A stretch of DNA of 34,964 bases. Source: DATMRF01 sp035566435. GTDB lineage: Bacteria > Verrucomicrobiota > Verrucomicrobiia > Limisphaerales > UBA8199. The notes beneath the pieces were generated by a model. It saw only the letters and a program-made list of their open reading frames with translations, did not search any database and was not told the DNA's origin. Every line of letters begins with the position of its first letter. The stretch's first letter is position 1. Below, piece after piece: positions 16,625 through 26,596 of the stretch. The stretch covers positions 1 through 34,964 of the forward strand of contig DATMRF010000140.1 of the NCBI GenBank assembly GCA_035566435.1. The letters run 5' to 3'. The position numbers and the translations under genes were made by a program.

Positions 16625-18069
16625 ACACGCGCTCGCTGAAATTCCAACTCATCGGCTGGTATGCGGTGGTGCTGGTTGCCGGCTTCGGGCTGCTGGGCGT
16701 GGCGACCTACCTCGCGTTGCAGAGTTCGCTAGCCGCCTCCCTCAAAGAAAACCTGTTGCGGCGGGCGCGCCAGATTTCCCAGTTGCTGCGGGAGGAAAGC
16801 CAGGGCGGGAACGAAGCTCGCGTCGGGAAGGAAATCCAGGCTCGCTATGCGCCCGACCTCAACGAACGATTCGTTCGCATCACGCGGGCGGACGGCGCGT
16901 TGCTGTATCTCTCCTCGGCGCCCAAGAGCCAAAGCTTCGATCCGGCGACGCTGCCGCCGCCGATAGTGTCAGACCAGGCGGAAACGAGCCGGGTGGCGCC
17001 GTTGGTGGGGGGGCGCAAAATGTTGCTGGCGGCCCATGCGCTCAAACTGCCGGGCGGGGCCAGTTATCTGATCGAGACGGGGGCGCCCATGGACGAGGTC
17101 CAGGCGGATTTACGCAACTGGCTAAGGTTCCTGCTCGCCATGCTGCCGGTCGTGGCGGCAATTGCGCTGGGTGGCGGCTATGTGCTGGTCAAACGGGCCT
17201 TGCTGCCAGTGGACCAGATCGCCGCCAGCGCCCAACGGATCAGTTCGCATAACCTGAGCGAACGGCTGCCGGTGGCGAAGACGGGGGACGAGATGGAGCG
17301 GCTCTCGGTTGCGCTCAACCATATGATCGAACGCCTGGACGCCGCGTTCCAACATTCGAGGCGCTTCGTGGCGGACGCTTCGCATGAGTTGCGCACGCCT
17401 TTGACCGTTCTCCAAGGCGAGTTGGAGAGCCTCGTGCAGGAACCCCGATTGACCCCCGAGTGCCGTGACCGCCTCGGGAGTGCGCTCGAAGAGGTCGGGC
17501 GCCTGGCCAATATCGTCGAGGGGCTGTTCGCGATTTCCCGTCTCGACGCAGGCGAAGCCGCGACCGAATGGGTGCCGTTCGACCTGGCCCAACTGGCCGC
17601 AGCCACCGCCGACCAGATGGCATTGTTGGCCGAGGACAAAAAGATTCGCGTCACTTGCACGGCGTCCATGGGCGCGTGGGTGGAAGGCGACCGTGCCCGG
17701 TTGAAGCAAGTGGTGGTGAACCTGCTCGACAACGCGATCAAGTACACGCCTGAGAATGGCGCCGTGGGCCTGACGGTAAAGACCGAGGACAGCAAAGTGG
17801 TGCTGGAAGTCGAGGACAACGGTATTGGGATTCCCCCCGAGGCGCTGCCGCGTGTTTTTGAACGATTCTTTCGCGTCGATCCTGCTCGTTCGCGCGAACA
17901 AGGTGGCGCCGGGCTGGGCTTGTCCATCGTGAAGTCAATTTGCGCCGCCCACCGGGGACGGGTCGAGGCCAGCAGCCGCCCGGGCCAGGGAACCCGGTTC
18001 AGGGTGGAATTACCGTCGGTCCCGGTGCGAACGAACCATAACCAGAGCCAAAGAAATCATGAGCACTGA
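16621..18069 (+). CDS. Sensor histidine kinase
   Basis: A 482-residue inner-membrane sensor kinase. Transmembrane segments lie at about 9-33 and 167-190, with a ~130-residue periplasmic sensor between them. A HAMP domain follows (191-243), then the HisKA domain with phospho-acceptor H255 in FVADASHELRTPLT. The ATPase domain has its N box (NLLDNAIKYTPE), G1 box (DNGIGIPPEALPRVFERFF) and G2 box (GGAGLGLSI). The architecture resembles CusS/heavy-metal-type kinases, but the sensor has no visible Met- or His-rich metal motif, so the signal is unknown. It overlaps the response regulator by 4 bases and the membrane-fusion gene by 11 bases. Confidence 0.94.
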   Translation: MNTRSLKFQLIGWYAVVLVAGFGLLGVATYLALQSSLAASLKENLLRRARQISQLLREESQGGNEARVGKEIQARYAPDLNERFVRITRADGALLYLSSAPKSQSFDPATLPPPIVSDQAETSRVAPLVGGRKMLLAAHALKLPGGASYLIETGAPMDEVQADLRNWLRFLLAMLPVVAAIALGGGYVLVKRALLPVDQIAASAQRISSHNLSERLPVAKTGDEMERLSVALNHMIERLDAAFQHSRRFVADASHELRTPLTVLQGELESLVQEPRLTPECRDRLGSALEEVGRLANIVEGLFAISRLDAGEAATEWVPFDLAQLAAATADQMALLAEDKKIRVTCTASMGAWVEGDRARLKQVVVNLLDNAIKYTPENGAVGLTVKTEDSKVVLEVEDNGIGIPPEALPRVFERFFRVDPARSREQGGAGLGLSIVKSICAAHRGRVEASSRPGQGTRFRVELPSVPVRTNHNQSQRNHEH

Positions 18070-19330
18070 CACCTCCGACATGAGTACCGATCCGGTTGAC
18101 GGTTCGCCTCGAGAGCCGCTGCCGCCGCAGGGCCCGCGGGTTGGGGAGCGCCTTCGCCGATTCAATGGACGGGTCCTGGCGCTGGCCCGACGGCTCAATT
18201 GGCGCGTTGCGAGTGTCGTTCTCGTTGCCGTCCTTTCGATTGCGGTTTGGCGGGCCATCACCAGCCCTGCAAAAACGCCCACCGCCACGATGGCTGCCGC
18301 GGCGGCACAATCGGTGGCCGTGGCCCGCGTCAGTCGCGAGGACCTTTACAATGAAGTCACCATTCCGGCTGAGTTCCGGCCATACCTGAAAGTCGAGTTG
18401 CACGCAAAGGTCTCGGGCTACGTGGACCAGATCAACGTTGATATCGGCGACCAGGTCAAGACCGGCCAGCTTTTGGCCCGGCTCGAAGTGCCGGAGTTAA
18501 GCGATGAGCTGACGCGGGCGACAGCGGCGGAACAGCAAGCGGAGGCCAGCTACAAGAACGCGCACCTCGTCTACACCCGCCTTCAGGCCGTTAATAAGGA
18601 CCGTCCGAACCTGGTCGCGCAACAGGAATTGGATACCGCCGAGGCCAGGGACCGGACTACTGAGGCCGCCATCGCCGGTGCCAAAGCGGACGTCGAAAAA
18701 TACCAGACGCTGGTGGACTACACCCGGATTACGGCTCCGTTTGACGGGGTGATCACGCATCGTTACGCGGACCCGGGCTCGCTCATCCAGGCGGGTACCG
18801 CTTCTGACACCCAATCCATGCCGCTGGTGTGCCTGTCTGACAATTACCGCCTCCGGCTGGATTTTCCCGTTTCCGTTGCCTACGTGAAAGACATCCAACT
18901 GGGGGATCAGGTGGAGGTACGGGTGGAATCTCTCAAGGGCAAGCCGTTCACCGGCACTATCTCACGCTCCACGCAAAAGGTGGACGAGGACACCCGGACG
19001 ATGATCACGGAACTCGACGTGCCCAACCCGAAGTTGGAGTTGGTGCCGGGCATGTATGCGACCGTAGTCTTGAAGGTCGAACGGCGGCCGAATGCGCTCG
19101 TCGTGCCCACCGAGGCGGTTTCGACGGAGAAAGGAACGTTGGTTTATCTAATAGGTAATGGCGACCGGATCGAGGAACAGCCAGTGACGCTCGGCCTGGA
19201 GATGCCGGGAAAATACGAAGTGCTGTCGGGTCTAAAGGAAGGGGACCTGGTGCTGGTCGGCAGCCACTCGCAAATCAAGCTAGGCCAGAAAGTTGAGCCA
19301 AAGCTGATTGGCTCCCTCGCGCAACAGTGA
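18059..19330 (+). CDS. RND efflux periplasmic adaptor (membrane-fusion protein)
   Basis: A 423-residue HlyD/AcrA-type adaptor that should bridge the inner-membrane pump and the TolC-like channel. A cytoplasmic N-terminal tail of about 45 residues precedes one membrane segment (VASVVLVAVLSIAVW), so it is anchored by a helix and not by a lipid. Next come the lipoyl half-motifs (LHAKVSGYVDQINVDIGDQV and the later TRITAPFDGVITHRY) around a helical hairpin rich in Ala and Glu. A beta-barrel and a membrane-proximal domain with VVPTEAVST follow. The first 11 bases overlap the kinase gene, and the RND gene starts 6 bases after its stop. Confidence 0.93.
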   Translation: MSTDTSDMSTDPVDGSPREPLPPQGPRVGERLRRFNGRVLALARRLNWRVASVVLVAVLSIAVWRAITSPAKTPTATMAAAAAQSVAVARVSREDLYNEVTIPAEFRPYLKVELHAKVSGYVDQINVDIGDQVKTGQLLARLEVPELSDELTRATAAEQQAEASYKNAHLVYTRLQAVNKDRPNLVAQQELDTAEARDRTTEAAIAGAKADVEKYQTLVDYTRITAPFDGVITHRYADPGSLIQAGTASDTQSMPLVCLSDNYRLRLDFPVSVAYVKDIQLGDQVEVRVESLKGKPFTGTISRSTQKVDEDTRTMITELDVPNPKLELVPGMYATVVLKVERRPNALVVPTEAVSTEKGTLVYLIGNGDRIEEQPVTLGLEMPGKYEVLSGLKEGDLVLVGSHSQIKLGQKVEPKLIGSLAQQ

Positions 19331-19336
19331 ACTCCT

Positions 19337-22300
19337 ATGTCCCGCTTTGCCATCCGCTATCCCTACTTGATCGTCGTCATTTGTCTCATTGTGTGCGTAG
19401 TCGGGTTGACCACCCTGGTGCGCATGCCGGTGGACCTGTTCCCGCCCATCAAAATCCCGGTCGTTGTGGTGGCCACGTTTTTCTCAGGGATGCCGCCGGA
19501 ACAAATCGAAACGGATATTACGGGACGCTTTGAGCGATTTTTTACCCTCGGCAGCGGCATCGATCACATGGAATCGCGGTCGCTGCCGGGGGTGAGCCTG
19601 ATCAAGATTTATTTCCAACCCGGTTTTAATTCGGACTCCGCCGTTACGAGCATTGCGAACCTGGCGATGGCCGATTTGCGGAAATTGCCGCCGGGCACCT
19701 TGCCGCCCGTGGTGTTGAAATTCGACGCGTCCAGCCTGCCGGTCTGCCTGATCACCTTAAAAGGAGAAGGTTTGAAGGAAGCGGCTCTGCGCGATCTGGG
19801 CCAATACAACGTGCGGAATCAGGTTGCCAGCATCCCGGGCGCTTCCGTGCCGCAGCCCTTCGGGGGACGTTACCGGCAAATAATGGTCTATGTGGACCCG
19901 CTCAAGCTTGAATCACATCAGTTGAGCGTGATGGATGTGGTTCGTACGGTGAATGAGGCGAACCTCATCCTGCCCGCCGGCGATGTGAAGATTGGCCCAT
20001 TCGATTACAACCTTTACGCGAACACCCAGGTCGATGATGTAAACGATCTCAACAAATTGCCCCTCAAGACCATCGGCAACGCCTCGGTGCTGGTGCGGGA
20101 TGTGGGCAAAGCTCAGGACGCGTCGCAAATCCAGTATAACGTGGTCCGGGTGGACGGCCAGCCGTCGGTGTACCTGCCGGTGTTGAAGCAGGGCGGGGAT
20201 GCGAATACAATCTCGGTCGTGGACGGGATTACGCGGGCTGTCCGCCACCTGCTGAATGTTCCGAAGCAACTGGTGACGAAAGTGGTGTTCGACCAATCGG
20301 TGTTTGTGCGCACAGCCATTGAGAACCTGATTCACGAAGGGGCGATTGGTTTGGTTCTGACGGGGGTCATGATTTTGATCTTCCTCGGCAGCATGCGGGC
20401 GACGGTCGCCGTGTTCCTGTCGATCCCGCTGTCGGCTTTGGCGGCGTTCATTGCCCTCTCCCTCGGCGATAATACAGTCAACGCGATGGTTCTGGGCGGC
20501 CTGGCGCTGGCCTTCTCGCGGCTGATCGATAACTCGGTGGTGGTGCTGGAAAATATTTTCCGTCATATCGAGATGGGAGAGGCGCCGGAAATGGCCGCGG
20601 AACGAGGGGGCCGGGAAGTCGCGTTGCCCGTGCTGGCGGCGACGCTCACGACTATAGTGGTGTTCTTTCCCGTCCTCTTCCTGTACGGGGTCAGTCGATT
20701 TCTCTTCACCGCGCTGGCGTTGGCCGTTGTGTTGTCGCTGGCGGCCTCCTATTTCGTGGCGCTCACGGTCGTCCCGCTGTTCTGCGCGAAGTTGATCAAA
20801 GGCCATTCCGAGGTGGGGCGCGTCCGTCCCGGCGCGCCCTCTGACCCGGACCCACGACAGCTCGCGACATCTGCGTCGCGCCAGGACGGACACGCCCTGC
20901 CGGGTTTGGGCCAGCGTTTCAATGCCTGGTTCAACCGCAAATTCACGCGCATGCTCGACCGCTACGAGGGGGTGTTAAACCTGGCTCTGCTTCGCCCCGT
21001 GGCGACGGTGCTGGGGATCACCGGTTTGTTTGTGTTCAGCCTGGCGCTTTACCCGTTGATCGGCAAAGCCTACTTCCCGCGGACCGACCCGAGCCAGTTT
21101 GTCATCAACCTCAAGGCCACCACCGGAACCCGCATCGAGCGCACCGACCGACTGGTCGAACAGGTTGAGCAGATTGTGCGCGAGGTGGTGCCGGCGAAAG
21201 ACCTCCGAATCATCGTTTCCAACACCGGTGTTACCCCGGGCTTCTCTTCCATCTACACCCCTAACTCCGGCCCGCATACCGCCTTCGTGCAGGTGGGATT
21301 GCAGGAAGGTCATCACCTGAGCAGTTTCCAATACATGGACCGTGTGCGAGAGCGGCTGGAGCGCGACATGCCGCAGGTCTCCGCTTACTTTCAGACCGGT
21401 GGGTTGGTCGATGCCATCCTCAACCTCGGCATGCCGGCGCCATTGGACATCCAGGTGAGCGGCATGAACCTCGAGGAGGCTCATAAGCTGGCAGTGGAAA
21501 TCGCCCAAAAAGCGCGCTCCCTTCCCGGAGTCAGCGACGTGCTTGTCCCGCAGGACGTCGACTACCCGGCCCTGAAGTTGGACATCGACCGTGTCCGTGC
21601 CAGCGAGTTGGGATTGAACGAAAAAGAGATCGTGGGCAACGTGATCACCGCGTTGACTTCGGACGGCATGATTGCACCCAGCTTCTGGGTGGATCCCAAA
21701 AGCGGCAACGACTATCTCCTGACGATCCAATACCCGGAAGGCTTCGTGAAAAACCTGGCGGATCTTGCGTCGGTGCCGTTGCGTGGCGCCCATTCCATCC
21801 GGCCGGCGCGCCTCGACACGGTCAGCCAGGTGACGCACTTCAGAGCCCCCACCGAGGTGGACCATTACCAGCTCCAACGCATTATGGATGTTTACGTCTC
21901 CCCTGGCGGGGAGGACCTGAGCCGGGTGCTGACCGGCGTGCAAAGCATTCTCCGCGGCACCAAGCTGCCGGAGAATATCCGGGTGGAAGTTCGCGGCTCG
22001 GCAAACGCGATGCAGGTCTCGTTTCGCAGCTTCGGCTTTGGGCTCATTCTCTCGACGCTGCTCGTGTATTTGATTCTGGTCGCACAGTTCGAGTCGTTCC
22101 TGGATCCCTTCCTGATTCTGCTCGCGGTTCCGACCGGGTTGACCGGTGTTTTGCTGACGCTATGGACCACCGGCACAACGCTGAACATCATGTCGTTGAT
22201 GGGCGTGGTGATGATGGTCGGGATTGTGGTGTCCAACAGCATACTGATTGTCGATTTCACACGGCGATTGCGCGAGGAGGGCAAGTCTTTGCGTGAGGCT

Positions 22301-22585
22301 GTCGCTCTCGCCTGCCGGGTGCGCCTGCGGCCGGTGTTGATGACCTCGCTGGCGACCCTCATCGGTTTGTTGCCCATGGCAACCAAGCTGGGCACCGGCG
22401 GAGAAGCATACGCGCCGTTGGCGCGGGCGATCATCGGCGGGCTGGCGGTTTCCGTCGTGCTGACCGTGTTCATCGTGCCTTGCGCTTACTATGTTATCTA
22501 TCGCCGAAGGGAAGCGGCAGCCTCCGGAATCAGTTCCGCTCCGGGGCCGGCAGGTGCAGGCGTCGCTTATGGCCACACTGTTTAA
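19337..22585 (+). CDS. RND-family efflux permease
   Basis: A 1082-residue inner-membrane RND pump with the expected duplicated layout: a first membrane helix (YPYLIVVICLIVCVVGLTTL), two large periplasmic loops, and helix bundles near residues 330-490 and 870-1070. The TM4 motif reads FSRLIDNSVVVLENI, so the tandem Asp pair of AcrB is one Asp (D398) followed by Asn (N399). In TM10 the position aligned with AcrB K940 is Ser (S966 in GIVVSNSILIVDF). The proton-relay residues therefore differ from AcrB. Parts of the tail (MVGIVVSNSILIVDFTRRL) match RND proteins of Acidobacteria- and Verrucomicrobia-like lineages as I remember them. The substrate class cannot be read from the sequence. The gene overlaps the channel gene by 17 bases. 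Confidence 0.94.
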   Translation: MSRFAIRYPYLIVVICLIVCVVGLTTLVRMPVDLFPPIKIPVVVVATFFSGMPPEQIETDITGRFERFFTLGSGIDHMESRSLPGVSLIKIYFQPGFNSDSAVTSIANLAMADLRKLPPGTLPPVVLKFDASSLPVCLITLKGEGLKEAALRDLGQYNVRNQVASIPGASVPQPFGGRYRQIMVYVDPLKLESHQLSVMDVVRTVNEANLILPAGDVKIGPFDYNLYANTQVDDVNDLNKLPLKTIGNASVLVRDVGKAQDASQIQYNVVRVDGQPSVYLPVLKQGGDANTISVVDGITRAVRHLLNVPKQLVTKVVFDQSVFVRTAIENLIHEGAIGLVLTGVMILIFLGSMRATVAVFLSIPLSALAAFIALSLGDNTVNAMVLGGLALAFSRLIDNSVVVLENIFRHIEMGEAPEMAAERGGREVALPVLAATLTTIVVFFPVLFLYGVSRFLFTALALAVVLSLAASYFVALTVVPLFCAKLIKGHSEVGRVRPGAPSDPDPRQLATSASRQDGHALPGLGQRFNAWFNRKFTRMLDRYEGVLNLALLRPVATVLGITGLFVFSLALYPLIGKAYFPRTDPSQFVINLKATTGTRIERTDRLVEQVEQIVREVVPAKDLRIIVSNTGVTPGFSSIYTPNSGPHTAFVQVGLQEGHHLSSFQYMDRVRERLERDMPQVSAYFQTGGLVDAILNLGMPAPLDIQVSGMNLEEAHKLAVEIAQKARSLPGVSDVLVPQDVDYPALKLDIDRVRASELGLNEKEIVGNVITALTSDGMIAPSFWVDPKSGNDYLLTIQYPEGFVKNLADLASVPLRGAHSIRPARLDTVSQVTHFRAPTEVDHYQLQRIMDVYVSPGGEDLSRVLTGVQSILRGTKLPENIRVEVRGSANAMQVSFRSFGFGLILSTLLVYLILVAQFESFLDPFLILLAVPTGLTGVLLTLWTTGTTLNIMSLMGVVMMVGIVVSNSILIVDFTRRLREEGKSLREAVALACRVRLRPVLMTSLATLIGLLPMATKLGTGGEAYAPLARAIIGGLAVSVVLTVFIVPCAYYVIYRRREAAASGISSAPGPAGAGVAYGHTV

Positions 22586-23867
22586 ACAAGCTTCCTGCGC
22601 GATCTGCCTAGGTCTGGCTGCGTGCCATCTCGGCGCTGCGGACCTGCCGCCGCTCAGCCTGCAACAGGCCCATGAAATGGCCCTGAGGAATCATCCACTG
22701 ATCAGCGTCGCGGCTCTCAAAGCGCTGGCCTCACAGCAGGCCGTCACCCAGGCGCGCTCCGGGTTTTTCCCCAATATCTCCCTCAATTCGGTCGCCGTCG
22801 GCACGGCCGAAAACAACACCCGGCTTTCGGCGATTGGCGCGCTCAACAATCCGGCCATCTTCGATCGTAATGCCGAAGGGCTGCTCATTAGCCAGCTCAT
22901 CACTGATTTTGGCCGCACCGCCAACCTGACCAAAAGCGCCAGGTTCCAGGCCGAAGCCGCCGCCAACAACGCCCAGGCCACCCGCGAGCAGATTCTGCTG
23001 GCGGTGGATGGCGCGTTCTACTCGGCGCAACAGGCCCAGGCCGTGACGCAGGTTGCTCAGCAAACCGTCGCCGCGCGCCAGAGTTTCCTCGACCAGGTGT
23101 CCGAGCTGGCCCGAAATAAAATGAAATCCGACCTGGATGTCAGCTTCGCCAAGGTCAATGTCGAGGACGCCCAATTGCTGCTGGTCAAGGCGCAGAACGA
23201 CCTGGACGCGTCGTTTGCGCAACTCTCGGACCTTCTAGGTCTGCGCGAAACCAAAAGTTTTCACCTGCTCGAAGAATCCCCGCCGCCGCAGCTGGCCACC
23301 AACGTGTTCGGCTTTGTTCAGCAGGCGTTGCAGTTGCGGCCGGACCTCGTCAGTTTGCGCAATCAACACGAAGCGTCCTCGAGTCTGGCCCGGGCTGAAC
23401 GGGACGGGCGGTTGCCGACCATCGCTGCCGTTGGCAGCGCCGGCGTGGCGCCGGTTCACGCCGCCGCTCTAGGCGACACCTTTGCCGCAGCCGGCGTGAT
23501 AGTGAACCTGCCTGTTTTCGCCGGCGGCCTTTATACGGCCCGGCAAAAAGAGGCCGAGCTGCAGGCTCAAGCCGCCCAGGAAAGCCTGCGGAACCTCGAG
23601 AACAACGTGATTCGTGATGTCCGCATCGCCTGGCTTAACGCCCAAAACGCCTTCGACCGTCATCGCATTACCGGCCGGCTCCTGGATAACGCCCGGCAAT
23701 CCTACGACCTGGCCCAGGCCCGGTACAAAGCCGGCCTTAGTTCGATCGTGGAGATCAACCAGGCGGAGCTTAACCTGATCTCAGCGCAAATCACCGATGC
23801 CAGCACCCAATACGAATACCTCGTCCAGCGCTCCGCCTTAAGCTTTCAAACCGGGACTTTGCGCTAA
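22569..23867 (+). CDS. TolC-type outer-membrane efflux protein
   Basis: A 432-residue outer-membrane channel of the TolC family. The ATG at 22569 lies inside the end of the permease gene and begins a signal sequence (ASCAICLGLAACHLGAADL). The pattern LPPLSLQQAHEMALRNHPLI is the classical start of an OEP repeat, and a second OEP repeat begins at the segment FGFVQQALQLRPDLVSLRNQ. Long Ala/Gln-rich helices follow both. It lacks a lipobox at the N-terminus, although C10 and C19 lie in the leader. It completes the tripartite pump. A MITE-like repeat begins 17 bases after the stop. Confidence 0.93.
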   Translation: MATLFKQASCAICLGLAACHLGAADLPPLSLQQAHEMALRNHPLISVAALKALASQQAVTQARSGFFPNISLNSVAVGTAENNTRLSAIGALNNPAIFDRNAEGLLISQLITDFGRTANLTKSARFQAEAAANNAQATREQILLAVDGAFYSAQQAQAVTQVAQQTVAARQSFLDQVSELARNKMKSDLDVSFAKVNVEDAQLLLVKAQNDLDASFAQLSDLLGLRETKSFHLLEESPPPQLATNVFGFVQQALQLRPDLVSLRNQHEASSSLARAERDGRLPTIAAVGSAGVAPVHAAALGDTFAAAGVIVNLPVFAGGLYTARQKEAELQAQAAQESLRNLENNVIRDVRIAWLNAQNAFDRHRITGRLLDNARQSYDLAQARYKAGLSSIVEINQAELNLISAQITDASTQYEYLVQRSALSFQTGTLR

Positions 23868-23883
23868 AGCGAACGAATCACGA

Positions 23884-23984
23884 ATTTGGAGTGCGGTGGC
23901 AGAGCGCAGCGGCGACACCGCTTTCCGAGCCCGGCCCTCCTTGCCAAAGCAGCGTGGCGCTTCGCTCCCCGCCGCATTCCAAAT
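23884..23984. repeat. MITE-like repeat, copy 1
   Basis: This ~101-base unit is repeated at 33611-33710. The first 41 bases of the two copies are identical and the rest is clearly similar. The ends are imperfect inverted repeats: ATTTGGAGTGCGG at 23884-23896 against CCGCATTCCAAAT at 23972-23984. An internal GCGGTG/CACCGC pair adds a hairpin. It encodes nothing recognisable. It sits between the channel gene and the large lipoprotein. Confidence 0.85.
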
Positions 23985-24147
23985 CCTGTGGCCGCGGCGC
24001 AAGCCGCGTCCGGACTGACCGGCTACTAAAATACCATACCCCCACTGGAAAATGCCGCCAAGTGGGTCGATATTGACACCAGGTTATGTGAACACTTCGC
24101 CGAAACGACGAAAGCCTCCTGCGAACAATAAGGCAGGGCAACAGCTT

Positions 24148-26535
24148 ATGCAGCGTTTGGTCATTACCGTAATGGCTGCGGTTTTGTTAATCGGGCTCTC
24201 CTCCTGCGCGACCAAGCCCGGTGCCGCGCCGCGACAATACCAAGCCGGTGCCCTTCCGGCCGGCGGTGGTCTGCCGACACCCATCGCCGCCGAGTCCGCT
24301 CAGTTTGGCTGGCCCCGTATCCTCGTCGCGGACGGGAACACCAACATCGTCTATGCGCCCCAGGTGGATTCCTGGGACGGCCACGCCCTCATCGGCCGCA
24401 GCGCCGTTGCCGTGCAGTCCGCCGGCCTGCCCCAGCCCACTTACGGCGTCGTGACCCTCAAGGCGGTCACCCTCGTAGACAAGAACGCTGGCTTGGTCTC
24501 GCTGGACGATATCCAGCTTACAGGGGGCGATTTCCCTTCGGCCCGCACCAATACCGAACTGTACCTCCGCAGCTTGCGTGTGAACTTCCCGAAACACCTT
24601 CAAGGACTTCCCCTCGACCAATTGGAAGCCAGTTATGCCGTTTCGCCTCAAAAGTTGAAAGGGCCCTCGCAGCCGCTCAATAATACGCCGCCGAAAATCA
24701 TCTTTTCCGATAAACCCGCCATCCTGGTTTCTATCGACGGCCCGCCGATTTATCACCCGGTCACCGGCACGGACCTCGAACGGGTGATCAACTCGCACGC
24801 GCTGTTGCTGCGCGACAAGGACGGCGAACACTATTTGCATTTTCTGGATGGCTACTTGCAGGCGCCATCGCTCGCCGGTCCCTGGACGGTCGCCGCCCAT
24901 CCGCCCGCGGGCGCCGCCGAAGCCGAAAAGCAAGCGGCGGCTGCGCCCGTGCCCGCCGACCTGCTCGAGGCGCCGGCCAACACGCAAACCGGTCATGGCG
25001 TGACCCTCGCCAATTCCCCGCCGCCGGTCGTTTATGTCGCCACGTCGCCAACCGAGCTGCTCCTCTTTGAGAGCGCGCCCAACTTCGTCCCCATCCCCGG
25101 CACCCCTTTGCTCTATGCCGCCAACACCACTGGCAACGTGTTTAAGTTTCTGCCCGACCAGCGCACTTACGTCTTGATTTCAGGGCGGTGGTACTCGGCT
25201 CCGTCGCCGGAGGGCCCCTGGCAATTTGTTCCAGGAACACAATTGCCCGCGGATTTTGCCAACATTCCGGACTCCAGCCCCAAGGAAAACGTCAAGGCCA
25301 GCGTTCCGGGCACCGAACAAGCCGATGAGGCGCTCATCGACAACAGCATCCCGCAAAGCGAAAAGGTCCCGCGAACCGCCCAAATGCAGGACCCGCATAT
25401 CGATGGCGCGCCGCGGCTAGAGCCGATTCCCGGCACACCCCTCCATTACGTCGCCAACAGCGCTACCCCCATTATTAAGCTGGATGGGCATACGTGGTAC
25501 GCCTGCCAAAACGGCGTCTGGTTCACCTCCACCTCGGTCAACGGCCCGTGGGTCGTCGCGAGTTCGGTGCCGGCCATCATTTACACCATCCCGCCCAGTT
25601 CTCCGTTGCATTATGTCACCTACGTGCAGGTTTATGGGCAGACGTCCGACGGCGTTTACGAAGGGTACACCCCGGGTTATTTAGGCACAGTGGTCGCGCC
25701 CGATGGAGTGGTGGTCTATGGCACGGGCTACTGGTATCCGCCCTGGATCGGGTACTACTGGTACGGCTGGCCGGTGACCTGGGGACTGGGGTGGGGGCCA
25801 TGTTGGACGCCCTGGGACGCCTGGTGCTTCGATTTCGGTTTCGGTTGGGGTTGCGGTTTTGGCCGATTTGGGTGGTGGCGGTGTCACCCCGTCGGGCCCT
25901 GGTGGGGGCCATTCCCCGTCCGGCATAACGGCGGCGTTCTGCTGGCGCAAGGACACCCCGGCTCCGGCACTGCGGCCCGGGTTTTCCCGAGACCAGCCTC
26001 TGCCACCGCGCTGGGTTCAAGGCCCGCGGTCGCGCCGCAGCCGCTCGCCAGCTTTGGACGGGCCTATAACTCGCGCACCGGCGCGCTCGCCGGAGGGCAG
26101 CGGGCCGGTGTGGGCAACGTATTCAATCCCGGCCGCTCGGCCGTTGGCAACGGCCCCGATTGGGGCAACCGTAGAATGGGCGGCTACGGCGGCGCCTGGC
26201 GGCCGGCAAGCGCACCCGCGCCCGTTGAGGCCAGGTCTTCGTTTTCAGCGCCAGACCGGATGACGTCGCCGGGCTTCACCGGTCGCGATGCCTATAACTA
26301 TCCGGGCGCCGCCACGGGCAGGTTCCCCGGCTGGAGCAGATACTCGGGCGGCGGGCAAGGCTTCTACCATGGTGGTGGCCCTGCTTCCGCGGGCCGGAGC
26401 GGCGGGGGTTTTTCGCATGGCGGCGGCGGTGGTGGAAGTCATGGCGGAGGTGGCGGCGGGAGCGGAGGCGGAGGTGGCGGCGGCGGAAGTCATGGCGGTG
26501 GTGGAAGTGGAGGTGGAGGTGGCGGCCACCGGTAA
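24148..26535 (+). CDS. Large lipoprotein with three ~111-residue GPW repeats and Gly/His tail
   Basis: A 795-residue predicted lipoprotein. The ATG at 24148 starts a lipoprotein signal with lipobox LSSC and acceptor C20; an upstream in-frame start at 24052 would bury it. Three repeats each end in a short x-x-S-x-x-GPW motif with W246, W358 and W468, so the period is 110-112 residues. The same repeats contain PIPGTPLLYAAN-like segments. After about 520 comes an aromatic core (GYWYPPWIGYYWYGWPVTWG, then many Trp, Phe, Gly and four Cys). The tail is almost pure Gly with several Ser-His pairs. I recall similar proteins annotated as carbohydrate-binding family V/XII, but the function is unknown. 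It follows the efflux operon directly and may be an envelope partner of the pump; the His-rich tail could bind metal. Confidence 0.8.
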   Translation: MQRLVITVMAAVLLIGLSSCATKPGAAPRQYQAGALPAGGGLPTPIAAESAQFGWPRILVADGNTNIVYAPQVDSWDGHALIGRSAVAVQSAGLPQPTYGVVTLKAVTLVDKNAGLVSLDDIQLTGGDFPSARTNTELYLRSLRVNFPKHLQGLPLDQLEASYAVSPQKLKGPSQPLNNTPPKIIFSDKPAILVSIDGPPIYHPVTGTDLERVINSHALLLRDKDGEHYLHFLDGYLQAPSLAGPWTVAAHPPAGAAEAEKQAAAAPVPADLLEAPANTQTGHGVTLANSPPPVVYVATSPTELLLFESAPNFVPIPGTPLLYAANTTGNVFKFLPDQRTYVLISGRWYSAPSPEGPWQFVPGTQLPADFANIPDSSPKENVKASVPGTEQADEALIDNSIPQSEKVPRTAQMQDPHIDGAPRLEPIPGTPLHYVANSATPIIKLDGHTWYACQNGVWFTSTSVNGPWVVASSVPAIIYTIPPSSPLHYVTYVQVYGQTSDGVYEGYTPGYLGTVVAPDGVVVYGTGYWYPPWIGYYWYGWPVTWGLGWGPCWTPWDAWCFDFGFGWGCGFGRFGWWRCHPVGPWWGPFPVRHNGGVLLAQGHPGSGTAARVFPRPASATALGSRPAVAPQPLASFGRAYNSRTGALAGGQRAGVGNVFNPGRSAVGNGPDWGNRRMGGYGGAWRPASAPAPVEARSSFSAPDRMTSPGFTGRDAYNYPGAATGRFPGWSRYSGGGQGFYHGGGPASAGRSGGGFSHGGGGGGSHGGGGGGSGGGGGGGGSHGGGGSGGGGGGHR

Positions 26536-26596
26536 CAGATTGCTAACGCCTGGCCTTGTTTCCATCGAACAAGCAAACGTCGAATAAAGAAGTCTT

